Assembly (NCBI GenBank): GCA_014058105.1
Contig: JACGCM010002840.1
Location: 620,001 to 684,000 of the forward strand
Length of the DNA: 64,000 nucleotides
Origin: Kingdonia uniflora
Taxonomy: Eukaryota; Streptophyta; Magnoliopsida; Ranunculales; Circaeasteraceae
Reading direction: 5' to 3'
This document shows positions 43,680-54,767 of the stretch, in pieces. A model generated the notes under the pieces. It was not told the origin of the DNA, did no database searches, and was given only the letters and a program-made list of their open reading frames with translations. The position numbers and the translations under genes are program-made. The first letter of the stretch is position 1. Each line of letters starts with the position of its first letter.

Positions 43680-43920
43680 ATGATTGGCAGTGAGTAAGGA
43701 GACCACATAAACTGCTAACTCTTCAGCTCCAAGAGTAAGTGCGAGATCAAGGGCGTGCAAGATGCCTTCATACTCTATTTTATTATTGGTGGCATATAAT
43801 TTGAGTTTAAGAGCTTTTTCTATACGATGATTAGAAGGTGTGACAAGTACGATAACAATTCTGGAACCTTGTGGTCCTGCTGATCCGTCTGTAAAATGTC
43901 ACCAACAAGAACTCTTGGAC
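43680..43920 (-). pseudogene. Second, archaeal-type RNase H of the Tat element
   Basis: Minus-strand text VDGSAGPQGSRIVIVLVTPS, KALKLKLYATNNKIEYEGIL, HALDLALTLGAEELAVY fits the archaeal-type RNase H (D-G-S ... NN..EYE..L) found only in the Tat lineage of Ty3/gypsy. Frameshifts follow. Confidence 0.75.
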
Positions 43921-44021
43921 CATGTATCTAGTTCGGCAATTGAGTCGTCAGTAAAGATTTCTCCGAGTTCTTCCCAATCGGGGTCTTCAACCAAAAAATC
44001 TGCCAAAAAGTCGGCCACTGC

Positions 44022-44330
44022 TTACACCTTAACTGATATTTGAGGTTCAAAAGAGATGTCATACTCACGAAGGAAAGCATACCACTGTTGAACTCGTCGA
44101 GATTTCTCTTTTTTGGAGAGTACGAGTTTGAAAGGGTATTTTGTAATGACTTTGATGGGGTGAGCTTGGAAGTATGGACAGAGTTTTTGAGAGCTGTAAA
44201 CCAGGGTGAGTAATTGCTTTTCTGTGGTAGTATATCGCTTTTCAGCAGGCATAAAGAGTTTTATTGATAAAGTAAATAGGTTTCTCGATGCCCGCATCTT
44301 CTCGAATAAGAACAGAGCTGATGGAATCAA
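44022..44330 (-). pseudogene. RNase H (retroviral-type) of the Tat element
   Basis: KRYTTTEKQLLTLVYSSQKL, YFQAHPIKVITKYPFKLVL and RVQQWYAFLREYDISFEP are the C-terminal half of the gypsy RNase H. The catalytic N-terminal part just upstream is degraded. Confidence 0.8.
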
Positions 44331-44399
44331 TAGTTATGGATAAGTACATGGTGAGTAATTCGCTATCAATGGGAGTCCTCATTATAGGAGGACGCCCCA

Positions 44400-45300
44400 A
44401 GTACCGTTTAGGATCTTGAAATGTCAGTTCACAATCAGGAGTCCATAAAACTTCTTTTTGCTATTTGATTAAAAGAGTTGTGGGGTTGCCACGAAGAAGA
44501 AGGTAAAGAAGTTTGCATCGATCAGATGACTTGGAGATGAATCTGTGAAGAGCGACTATCTTGCCGACAAATTTTTAAATATCTTTTTTTGTTCGAGGAG
44601 ATGGCATTGCCATTAGTGCCTTGATTTGAGCTGGATTGATTTTGATTCCTCGTTTGTTGACTAAGATGGCCCATGAATTTTTTGGATGCGACACTGAATT
44701 GACATTTCTCTGGGTTGAGCTTCATCTGGTATTGTCGAAGGATATCGAAGATAGCTTGAAGGTGCTGGGGATGATCTTCTTTTTTCAAGCTTTTACAAAT
44801 CATATCATCGATAAATACTTCCATGATGTGGCCGAGCTATTCTTTGAACATTTTAGTGACCAATCGTTGGTAAGTGGTGCTAGCATTCTTTAACCCAAAA
44901 GGTATCACTGTGAAACAGTAAAGTCTTCTTTCGGTTATAAAAGTTGTTTTTTCCTAATTTTCTTCGGCAAGTGGAACTTGGTTGTATCCCGAGGTGACAT
45001 CCATCATAGAAAGAAGTTCGTGTCTTGCGACTGAGTCAAGAAGTTGCGGAATCAACGGTAACGGAAAACTGTCATTGGGTGTGAATTTGTTAGGTTCAGT
45101 GAAATCAACATAAACTCTTATTTTACTATATTTCTTTGGCACGACGACAATATTGGAAACCCACTTTAGATATTTAGCTTTCCGAATAAAACCGACACGA
45201 AGGAGCTTATCAATTTCTTCGTTGACTACATCTCGAAGTCGGGGAGCCAAATTTTGCTATTTCTGGATAACTGCCTTGTTGTCTGGAAGGAGATTGAGGT
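44400..45300 (-). pseudogene. Reverse transcriptase of the Tat element
   Basis: VNEEIDKLLRVGFIRKAKY, WVSNIVVVPKK, RVYVDFTEPNKFTPNDSFPL and LLSMMDVTSGYNQVPL give RT domains 1-3. A stop at 44954 and another near 44839 interrupt. The catalytic box is EVFIDDMICKS (the usual YIDDM has F for Y), followed by LNPEKCQFSVASKKFMGH. Inactive. Confidence 0.85.
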
Positions 45301-45703
45301 GGTGGCAAGTGATAGAAGGATCGATTTCAGGCATTTCTTGAAAAGTCTAGGCAAATACATCAATGTTTTTCTTAAGGAGTTGTATCATGGCTTCTTTTTC
45401 ATCGAGTGACAGCTGAAATCCAATGAAGGTTGTGCGCCCGGGGCCACCAAGTTCAACAGTGTCAACCACTTCAGTATTATGTTGCTCAAATATAGGTGGT
45501 GGGTTAGACTGTAGTTGTTATGCCTTGAGGACTTTTGTTGTATAAGGGTTGATGGTGGTATTTTCGCACATGCGTGCGACTGCTTAGCTGCCCTTAATTT
45601 CATAGATTTCGTGATTCGTAGGAAAACGTAGTGCTAAATGATAAGTCGATGGTATTGCTTTGATCGAATGTAACCAGTTGCGTCCCAAAATGCCCAAATA
45701 CTT

Positions 45704-46069
45704 TTACTCTGTATCGATGACAAGAAAATTGACGAATGTGGTTTCTGAACCTGCTTGAGCAGGGAGAGTGATTTCTCTGGTGGCTGATTCTTTGGAACCA
45801 TTGAAGCCTGTGATTGTTGTTGTCGAAGCTTTGACGGAATCTGTAAGGCCTAAAACTTCGATTACTCTTCGGAATAAGATGTCTGTGGTACTACCGGTAT
45901 CAATGAGAAGTGTATTTAAGTAATCATGTCCCACTTTAAGCATAATAACAAGTGGGTCATCGTGCAGGTATTGTACATGGCTGGTATCATAGTCCTCGAA
46001 TGTTATCTGATAAGGACATTTGGATTTGTTGGTACTTGGAAGAGGTTTTGTTGATTTGTCTGAGGAGGT
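45704..46069 (-). pseudogene. Protease of the Tat element
   Basis: Same open frame as the gag end (46375-45704). YQITFEDYDTSHVQYLHDDP leads to VIMLKVGHDYLNTLLIDTGS, with the aspartic protease triad DTG followed by STTDILF. ATREITLPAQAGS and NFLVIDTE follow, then a stop. The protease motif is intact although neighbouring domains are broken. Confidence 0.85.
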
Positions 46070-47739
46070 CATTTTGCAGCAAGACGTAATACGATCGTCT
46101 TGTTTTCTTTTCTCCCCTTTTTCAATTTTGTTCATGTATAAATGTCGAGCTGGGCCCTGGATATGATTTTGCTCGACTTCAATAATTTTTGCTTGTTCAT
46201 CGAGAATTTTTTGAATATCAACAACATAATTATGGAGTCTTCCAGCTAAGAGGATACGATGAAAGATACGAATGAGGGAGTAGCATCTATCAGTTTCATG
46301 ATTGCATATATTATGATCTGACATAAGGGTTTGTTTGAAAGATCTACTGCAATAATTTGTGGTGTACGATAACACTCGTCTCCCTTTATCGTTGGTAAGA
46401 TAGCGGAGAGGGTTGTTGCCATTAGTGGCAGAATTGGGACAGGTCTATCTAGTTTGCCATCTCTTCTTCGAATGTTATCAGTATTTTTGGCAGGCGGCTT
46501 CGGTACTGTTGTTGCAATTGCTCTTTAAGAAGGGGTCGAAGATACTTCTCGAGAGAATGTATTACAATATCTTATCTTTCTTCGAGCGCTCCAGCTCGAT
46601 GTAATTATTTACGACGTTAATCATTTCAGTGACCGTACGTGGTTTGTGTAAAGTAAGTTCTTTGCAAACTTTTGAGTCCATGTGCAGGGCGGAGGTAAAC
46701 GCTGGGACCACAATTTTGGGATCTGAATTTCCAATCTTTCGTGTTTTCTACAGAAAACATTTATAAAAACTTGCCAAGGTTTCTTTAGTGCATTGCTCAA
46801 AATAAAGAGTCTATTGTGATTTCACGTTCCCTAGCATGAGCGTAGTTGGACTCGAATAGATTTTGTAATTGGATGAAAGAGGTGATGGAGGTTTCTTGTA
46901 TAGTGTTGAACCATCAGAGTGGTTCTTCTTTTAGGCTCATATTAAACAGTCGACAAAGCATGTGGTCAAGCTTGGAGTACAATCCAACGGTGACTTTGAA
47001 ATATCGAACATGTATAAGTAGAACGGTAAGGCCTGCATACTGGATAAATTTGGGCATATGGAAGTTGTCTGGAATATGCATATTTTTGATATGGAGAGAT
47101 GGGGCTTGTTTTCGATCCTGTCGAGCGCAGATCGTCAGCCCGGGATATCATAGTTGATAGCTTGAATTATGTTATTAAGGTCATCCAAAGTGATGAATTG
47201 CTATGGGGGAAGAGGTAAAGTTACAACCTGAGGAACAAGGCCGCACTGTCCCTCTGGTCCCAATCGATCTTTGATGGGTCTTCTTTCTGGCGGAGGGGTC
47301 TGGTGAAGTGTACGTCGACTTCCTTGGGTTGTTAAGGCTGAAGAAGTTAAACCAAAATGTCGAGAGGCTCTATTAGGATTTCTAGATCTGGATCGAGACA
47401 TTCGCTGGTCATCTTCCCTAAGCTGATCATCGCGTTGAACTGCTCTTGATCGATGTTCACTTCGAGCCAGTGGTGGCGATGCTTGGAGAGCTGTTATTCT
47501 ATCTTGTGTTCTTCACAATCTTTCCATTTCCTTTTGATGGGTTTGACTCTGCTAATCCAGGGCTTTTCTGCGTCCGTCTCTCTCCGTTTGTAAAGCTTGA
47601 GCGTGAGCACGCTGATCTTCCATTCTCTGGTTTTTTTTGAAGCCATTTGTTTTTGAAGTTCAAGAATCGCACCGTGCAAATCAAGAGCTCTTGGAATGTC
47701 TTGATCTTTTACGGTACTAGAATGGCTTCTCAAATTCAT
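46070..47739 (-). pseudogene. gag of the Tat element, multiply broken
   Basis: The minus-strand frame starts at 47739 (MNLRSHSSTVKDQD) and stops at 47494. Pieces follow in several frames, including an Arg/Ser-rich stretch (47401-47201). The end of gag retains the zinc-finger-like text CNHETDRCYSLIRIFHRIL followed by AGRLHNYV, the equivalent of the HDTE-C-L...L...G.L motif seen in Tat and Athila gag. Not functional. Confidence 0.65.
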
Positions 47740-47797
47740 ATTTGTGATTTGGATGATGTTCAGGTTGGAAATGGTAGAAAAAAGTGTGGTAATCTTC

Positions 47798-47813
47798 CCA
47801 CAGACGACGCCAA
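47798..47813 (-). other. Primer-binding site of the Tat element
   Basis: The minus strand reads TGGCGTCGTCTGTGGG, one base from the LTR. This TGGCGyCGTCTGTGGG type is common in plant gypsy elements. Confidence 0.85.
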
Positions 47814-47814
47814 T

Positions 47815-48298
47815 TGTAATGGCATGTTTTCCGAGAGGAAAACCTTCGCCAATACTTGCTCATAAGGGTAGTGCAATAAAGAAATATCAACCAAAATTTT
47901 ACGTGGAAAACTCAGTAGAAACTGAGCAAAACTACGACCTCGAGGAGGATTTGGTATAAAATCTAGTAGATGCTAGTTATTTCAAGTCCCTGATTGTTGC
48001 TTATGTTTAGGATAGAGTGTTGTCAGATATATAGTCCCTTAAAACCTATTCTGTACCTGTATTTATAGCATATACAGACAATTTACAAAAAGAAAGAAAA
48101 AGTCTCTTATTCCGGAGATAGTAGACGAACTTTGCGGATCTCTGACAGTTCCTTCTTAACCAGGCTACAACGGTTACTTTTGGTGTATTGAGGACTCATA
48201 GATCCTTCTAGAACGTTAGGTTATCTTCGACTACAGAATATCTTCGATTACAGAGTGTTGGCTTCATTCTTGTCGAATCTAGGGAATATGATACTACA
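47815..48298 (-). repeat. 5' LTR of the Tat element
   Basis: On the minus strand it runs from TGTAGTATCATATTCCC to CATTACA. A TATA-like GCTATAAATAC lies at about 48060 (minus strand). Confidence 0.93.
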
Positions 48299-48319
48299 GT
48301 AGGGAGCCAAGAACACTTA

Positions 48320-49440
48320 CTCGTCTGATGCACCGCCAGTGTCATATAGAGAACAACTATCTGGCCCAAACCTAGAACGTAAATAACCCCTCCTAGTCTT
48401 ATCATCTGCGCTGAGGAACCAAGCACAAAAGGGCTTCTCCTTCGTAATCAACTCCAATGCAATAAAGAGGTGAGTCATATCAAACCCTGTGATCCCCCGT
48501 AAAGCAGCCCCAACTTTTGACCCCATAGTCTAATCAAACTCTCTCTTAATGACTAACTCTAATGTAATATGAGACAACTTCGTAGTCATCACATTAATAC
48601 CCGTATCAAGAACATGAGCAGTAGGCCTAGTCCTCTGCCTTTTAGCACTAAGAGTACTCCTCCTGGTCTGAGTAAAAGTCTGATTACCAGTGGTAGGAAT
48701 AGCAGAGGAAGTACCAGTGGTAGGAATAGCAAAGGAAGTACCAGTGACAGGAGTAGTAGTAGGATCAGCAGTAGGAACAACAGGGCGAGTACCAGTAGGA
48801 ACCTGAGTGGAAGCATTAAAGTGGTAATCCTGATCATTCTGGCCATAGTCAAACTCAGCATGGTCTTGAGTAAGGGGAACAAACTCTGTGTCAATACTTA
48901 TGTCATCTAAATCATCAGCAATGTCCTCCTCATCTATTAAGTACCCAACAAACCTCATATTATCACCATTGGCACCCTCATCACCCAGAAGCTCAAGTAA
49001 TACCTCGTAATCCTTGAATTTCTTGCCCTTATGGAGTTTGAGCTTCTTTATGGACTGAAAGATAATATTGAAAACAAAATCATTTAAGGGCATCAAACTA
49101 GTAAAACTTAAGAATTAACGAAAGGAAACTGCTAGATAGTTTACCTCTACTTCCAAAAGAACATCCCACACCTCCTTATCAGCAGTCACACTACAGTTTA
49201 TTGGATCCCAGCCAAATCCACTCAAACCCAACAAAACCTTCATATTGCAAGCTTGCTCTTCCAAGTCTTATTCTTACTCCTACAATTATTAATGGTAACA
49301 TTTATACCAAGTTGATCAAAAAGTGTTTGTTTCACTGCAGTATATGTTGGCGTCTTCCAACCATTATCAGCCTTGTTCCCTTGCAGTTTTTGCTCCTTAT
49401 ATGTTTCGATAGCCACCTTATCCATAGCATCAGTCCAATT
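48320..49440 (-). pseudogene. Myb/SANT-like ORF of the Harbinger element
   Basis: PIF/Harbinger elements encode a Myb/SANT-like DNA-binding partner beside the transposase. On the minus strand, 49425-49240 encodes MDKVAIETYKEQKLQGNKAD, NGWKTPTYTAVKQTLFDQLG and NNCRSKNKTWKS, the typical Myb/SANT-like domain of this protein group. A frameshift near 49245 leads to LLGLSGFGWDPINCSVTADK. An exon-like end GTAAAC at about 49143 follows. The next part (49096-48530) has HKGKKFKDYEVLLELLGDEGA and a Thr/Pro-rich low-complexity stretch. A C-terminal piece lies at 48526-48320. The Tat element inserted just beyond it, at 48298. Broken, so annotated as a pseudogene. Confidence 0.7.
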
Positions 49441-49534
49441 AATTTATTGACGTTTGCCTCCAAAATTTATAGGTCTCATCTAACAATCCAAACAAATAAC
49501 ATAATCACATTCATATTTATAATACTATCACAAT

Positions 49535-49990
49535 TTCCATAAACCATTCATCACAAATTCCATAAACCATTCATCACAATTTCCATAATAAACCATTCAT
49601 CACATTGCCCAACAAATTCATACAACCAATTTATCACAATTTCTATAAACCATTCATCACAAATTCCATAAACCAATTTATCAAAATTTCTATAGCCAAT
49701 AAACATAATTTCCATAAACCATTCATCACGTTGAAAGTTGCATTATCTATAACCAACAAATTTCCATAAACCATTTATCAAAATTGTATTAACCAATTTA
49801 TATAACCAATAAACACAATTTTCATAAACCATTCATCACGTTGTAAGTTGTATTATCTATAACCATCAAATTTCCATAAACCATTCCAAGCCAACAAATT
49901 GCAAAATTGTATTAACCAATTTATCACAATTTCTTCATCACAAATTCTATAACCAACAAATTCATACAATGTAAGTTGTAAGTTGTAAGT
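49535..49990. repeat. Degenerate minisatellite in the Harbinger element
   Basis: Repeats of AATTTCCATAAACCATTCATCAC and shorter variants (AACCAATTTAT, AACCATTTATC) fill this stretch. It ends in three copies of GTAAGTTGT near 49972-49995. It lies upstream of the Myb-like gene on the minus strand. Confidence 0.7.
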
Positions 49991-50568
49991 TGTATGAATT
50001 CATTCAACCAATAAATTCTCTACAATTTATCACAATGTATAAATTCTTACAAATTGTTGACGTGGAAAGATAATGTAACTTATATTGTCGACGTGGAGAA
50101 AGGCGTGGAAAAAGGGTGGAGAGAGGCGTGAAGAGATGGTGGTGGAGGATGAAGAGAGGCATTGTTTGCGATGGAGAGAGGCGTTGTTGGAGGACGAAGA
50201 GAGGTTGGGAGAAAAGGTGGAGAGAGGGTGGAGAGATGGTGGGTGCTGCGAGAGAGAGGGATGAGCTGTTGGATGGAGAGAGGGTCGAGAGAGGCGTTGT
50301 TGAGCTTTGGTCAGTTTTTGTTTTTGGTTTTTTTTTTCCTTTTTTTAAACATTGGTTTATGATTTGGCAAGTTTGGGGAGGTAGGGGTTGCTAATGATTT
50401 GACAGATTTGATATTTTTGGGCTTGAAACGACCAAAATACCCCCACTTAAATCGTTAATTGGGTGGGAAACGACCAGACAACGGTATAACGGTAAAACGA
50501 CCAGTTAAAGTCAAGTCAAAGCCAAACTAAATTTTTTGTTGTTGGAATTCAACCCAAAAAACTTCACA

Positions 50569-50586
50569 GGGGGGGGGGGGGGGGGG
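50569..50586. repeat. Poly-G tract (18 G)
   Basis: Located near the right terminus of the Harbinger element. The exact length may be affected by assembly. Confidence 0.8.
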
Positions 50587-50745
50587 TGAAGTCAAGGCTG
50601 GAAGTAGGCCAAACTTCCAGTTTTTATTTTTTCTGGAGAGAATGCCTACTTTTATAAAAATAAAAATAAAAACATGCCAAAGATGAGAAGTTTCCAAAAG
50701 ATCACACCTCTTCTCACCTTTGACCAAAAAACAAACATGGCCTTA

Positions 50746-52177
50746 GTTACGAGGGCGAAGGTGTATGATATTTCCACAACAGCAGAAAGTGAAACAACAA
50801 TATTTACTGTAAAGTACTTTGAATGAACTATGATTCCAATTTTAATTTTGTTTCTTTAAGGTCTTAAAAGTGCTTTCATAATTTGAATGGAACACTAATA
50901 AGCGAAAAGTTTAACATGGTTACGGGACCGTTTCAAAATAGGAGCATTACTTATTGCATGGTCATGTTTTAAAGCCAGTTATTTTTTTTAGTAAGTGATT
51001 TTATTTAGAAAGAAATATTGGTAACGATTAGATTTAAATTTGATATTTTTTTCGTAGTGTAGGAAGTTTCTTTTTTAATTATTCGCATCCATATTTCCTT
51101 ATTTTGTTTCCCCTTTGTGAACTTCTAAAAAGTATGTTTAAATTTTCTCAGGAAATCGTATAAGGAAATTGCTTGAGTACAATATTAGTATTGTGGGCGA
51201 AAATTATTTTAATACCGCAACTGTTGCATTAAATTATTCCAAATATGGATAGTGTTTCGAAGTTGTACTCCTTAATTTCATAGGCATTACTACAATTTAG
51301 CTATGAGCAGATAATGAACAACTTTTTGGTACTTCCCAAAGGTAGCCTGCCAATCTTTTCATTAACACTTTTGTTCTCTTGAGGTCTACATGGTACTCTC
51401 TTTTAAAGTGTCAATCCAAGAATTAGTTGGTTCTCTTGCTAGCAATTGCAATTTCAGAATTTTCTGACTAATTTAGGGTTTTAGTTTATTTGAGGTTAGA
51501 TTATGTGCCTAACAAAACAAAAAATTAAAGGTTTTGGTTACACTTCATCAATGGATGTCTGGTTGCCTTCTTTTTAAAAATAGATTTCTTTGGTTTGAAA
51601 ATTAGATAGACCTTTAAATTTTTTTTTAGGTTTTTTTTTATTAGTTCCTTTTGGGGTTTATTAGTGCTATTGACTTGATTTCATTTTCTATTTAAAGGTT
51701 CAATGAAGTTTATAGTTGGCTCTTTGTGCTTCCCATGCCTCTCTCTTACCCTAAAATTAAATCAAAGCTAAAATTTAAATTTTTTTATCTAATAAGATCA
51801 AATGAGGCAATATTAATGGACTAATTGTTGTTCATTGTTGTATTTGAGACAAGCATCATTCCTATATTTGACTTGATGCAGTAGGTGATGCAGCCAACAA
51901 GCATATATGCACATCCAGAGCCTACAAGGGTACAATAAAGATGAGCTTCTCTTAGTCAATCTCTTTTTTCTTAATTATGTAGAATTCCTTGCTTATGGTG
52001 TATAGATCATGTATTTTTGTCATATGATTTTTGTATATGTTATTTTGCTAAAGCATGGAGTTATAGTCTGACCATAAACATCAATCCTCATTCATTTAGA
52101 CTACTCAACTCCTCTTTCTTTTAACACTATGTATTATGTGTGTACTTGAAGTTGCTCATATTGATTTATTAATTATT
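50746..52177. other. Right flank of the nested Harbinger element, no gene recognised
   Basis: AT-rich non-coding DNA inside the presumed Helitron. No ORF of note. Confidence 0.4.
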
Positions 52178-52262
52178 TGCATATTGGATCTGTAGCATTT
52201 AGTTGTCTTAGAACAATACTTGATCTTTAGCTCAAATGGTAGAGTGCTTGAGTTGGAAATAA
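52178..52262 (+). repeat. tRNA-like / SINE-like repeat, copy 2
   Basis: GCATATTGGATCTGTAGCATTTA followed by TTTAGCTCAAATGGTAGAGTGC, clearly related to 34156-34230. The A box is better preserved than in copy 1, but no B box follows, so it is a fragment. Confidence 0.45.
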
Positions 52263-53010
52263 ATTCGGCATGTTATGCGTTAGTGTGATTATCTTATTTC
52301 AACTTTTTCATGAAAAAGAGACGCATTTCTTTTATTGCAAAATTCAAATGTTAAATTCGGCATTCATCATTGTTATATTAATTACTAGGAAATCGAGCAA
52401 GTATTATGCTTTGTCTGAATGAAATAACCCCTAGATTATTTATCGAGCTTTATAGTATACCATGAAGAGACTAATAACATACTGTGCATTTTATTTACAA
52501 ATAAGTCCATAAAAACTTTAAGAGAATAAAAAGAATTTGATGCATACGCTTCCAAAGTTGTGAGGTTGTTAGCAATGTATGAGATAACGAAATTTACACG
52601 ATCTTAAGTTTAAATGAGGAATCACTACATACCAATATTATTTATTTTATCAAGTTACGTATATTTCAAGTTATTTAAGGGATACTAAATAACTTAATAC
52701 TATTCCTCGCTTATGTATCTGTAACAATTATGAGCTTAAGCAACAATCTCATCTTTACTGAAGTTGGTTTCTGTCAAGGATATTATCAATCTTCCATTGA
52801 GAAATATGTGTATTGGGTACACTTTCCGTCTTAAGTCCAACACAATAATTACTTAATATCTAGACTTTTTGGCATACCATGATTCATAAATCTCAGAACA
52901 ATGGTTAGATATCCATGAATTGATGACTATATAACAAAGTCTTTTGTACTTATACATTTTCTAAAATTATGTACTTAAGCATTTGTGCGTAGCACGGGCT
53001 TCTAACCTAG

Positions 53011-54767
53011 TCTATATTACATCTAGAGGCGGTCCTTTATCTAGGGACAAGTTTACTCTCAAGAGAGAAAGTTGAGTTCAACTTTTACTTAAGGGCATTT
53101 TAGTCTTAAGTCCTTTAAGGATGTTTATACTTTCAACAGTTATGAACTCCCATGTATCCCTCTCTGAGTTTGTCTCCAGCTATCACACTAATACCTATGA
53201 ACCAAAAATAGTTTAGAAGTAGTTGATTAACCCCCAACATGAACCCCACAGACTCCCTCCCTCATCTTTTTTTTGCACCAATCTCCTCCCCATTATTTGA
53301 TTTATTCTCCAAAGTTAACATCTTCCCCCTCTTCCCAGTTTCTACTATTGTGCATTGGGGCTTCTTCCATTTACTTTAGGTTTGATTCAACCTAATCTTA
53401 ATCAGTTAAATTTTTCTTTTTATTCATTATGCATTGGGGCCTCTCTCTCTCTCTCTATGAAATTCATGTATCTTTGATTGATCCACGGTACAAGTTATTT
53501 ATTCTAGCGTTGGGTCTCTGCCTGAGCTTATTGCTTTGATTAATTTAGAGTGATTCGTTTTGGTTTTGAGGATTTATATTATATGTTTGGATTCAGTTTT
53601 TGTGTTTGAAAATTGTACAAATTTACTATCTAGCAACTTTTTATCATTTGTTTAATATTTTTGGTTATAATCATTTGTGAGTATTGTCGTAACTTAAATT
53701 TGTGCCCTGATTATTTTTCTCACCTTAATGCTGGAATTGGGTTTATTATCAATGTCAACTCCTCCAGTCCCCGTTAGCGTTATTGGAACATTGTTTCCTT
53801 CGAATCCTTCTTTGGTGAAAAAATAATGGTTAAACAAGGTGATGAGTTCGGCATGGAAGATGCTATAAGAATGAATAATTTTGCATTTATGGAAGGTCTT
53901 TGCAGTGGTACTTATCCCAATTATAAGTGGTATTGCACTTCTCTTAATTAAGCCATGGTTAATTTGCTTTGGACTCCATTTGGGTGAAATAACATTCATA
54001 TGTATCTTGGTGTAACAATGTCTATTGGCAACATTTTCTTTCTCGAGCAAGCAAATCACATGAACTGTAAAGTCTAAAAACTAAATGCCCATTTCCCAGT
54101 TATTTGAACATTCTACGATTTCACAAAGAGGCAAACAACAAATTACTATTATATCATGACAGTTTTGGTGAAGCAAGTAGACGATATGATCCACCTATTG
54201 GGAATGCACTTTGGATGCTATTCTTTCTTTTATGTTGTATCACTACAACAATGATGGAGGATAGAATAATAGGTGTAGTTAATAAACACGGTTTACTAGA
54301 TAAACCGGATGAGGGATCCAATGAGCATGTTTTGGTCAGTCCCTCAATATCTTCTCCTCATAGTTATTGACGGCTTAGCGCTTGATAGCATTGCATGTTT
54401 CTTATGTTATCTTCCCTCAAGCATTTCAGTTAGTGGTATATATCGTAATGTGTTCAATAGTTAATTTTCACCGCTTATCTGTAAAGGTTAAAGTTTACTT
54501 GGTGCCAAATAGTATGTTAGGATTGGGATTTCAATGTGAATTTTAAAGTTATTTATTTCCATTGCACTAATAGTCCCTACTAATTTATAATGTTTTTGAT
54601 ACTCATACAAGAGGATTATGAGAAAGATGCTTTACAAGTGTTGTATTTGATTAAGGAATTGACATTCTTGCATCAAAACAGGGTAAAAGTTATTGCATCA
54701 ACTGCTAGTCTTCTTTTTCTTTGATTGCTTTCAACGGATTCTATGATTGCTTTCAACATGACTCTTT
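53011..54767. other. Sequence between the Helitron end and the satellite, no gene recognised
   Basis: AT-rich, with a (CT)n microsatellite at about 53440-53457. Open frames at 53694-54059 (minus) and 54104-54370 (plus) have no recognisable domain. Just before the satellite a short duplication GATTGCTTTCAAC occurs twice (about 54723 and 54746). Confidence 0.45.

Larger units (their letters stand above)
37317..48298 (-). mobile_element. Full-length Tat-lineage Ty3/gypsy retrotransposon (10,982 bp)
   Basis: LTRs 37317-37801 and 47815-48298 are followed on both outer sides by a perfect 5 bp target duplication, GTAGG (37312-37316 and 48299-48303). The orientation is minus. The PBS (TGGCGTCGTCTGTGGG) is at 47798-47813, and a purine tract AGAATGAGGAGAT abuts the left LTR. 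Gag, protease, RT, RNase H, a second (archaeal-type) RNase H and integrase follow in that order, and the second RNase H marks the Tat lineage. The 3' part contains a 61 bp tandem array and an antisense ORF. The coding region is full of stops. Confidence 0.92.
36900..50742 (-). mobile_element. PIF/Harbinger DNA transposon, split by a Tat retrotransposon
   Basis: Inverted ends: GGCCATGTTTGTTTGTTTTTTGG...GTGAGAAGAGGT at 36900 and its reverse complement at 50742. Both are flanked by TTA (36897-36899 and 50743-50745), the TWA target duplication typical of PIF/Harbinger. After removing the nested 11 kb LTR element, about 2.9 kb remains. It contains a minus-strand Myb/SANT-like gene but no recognisable DDE transposase, so it is non-autonomous. 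Confidence 0.8.
34627..53010 (+). mobile_element. Helitron-like element, expanded by nested insertions
   Basis: The left end starts TCTTCTATATTATAAATC after an A. The right end has a short hairpin (GTGC-gta-GCAC at 52985-52995), an 11 bp spacer and CTAG at 53007-53010, followed by T. TC...CTAG ends inserted between A and T are the Helitron hallmark. Without the nested Harbinger element it would be about 4.5 kb. No Rep/helicase ORF is seen, so it would be non-autonomous. The pairing of the two ends is inferred. Confidence 0.4.

Noticed and set aside
48569..48910. Ser/Arg-rich ORFs on the plus strand and Leu-rich ORF on the minus strand
   Set aside because: They are frame shadows of the Thr/Pro-rich stretch of the Harbinger Myb-like protein.
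50116..50394. Arg/Trp/Gly-rich plus-strand ORF
   Set aside because: It is low-complexity GGAGAGAGG repeat sequence near the Harbinger terminus.
53694..54059. Minus-strand 121-codon ORF
   Set aside because: It has no recognisable domain and its composition resembles translated AT-rich intergenic DNA.
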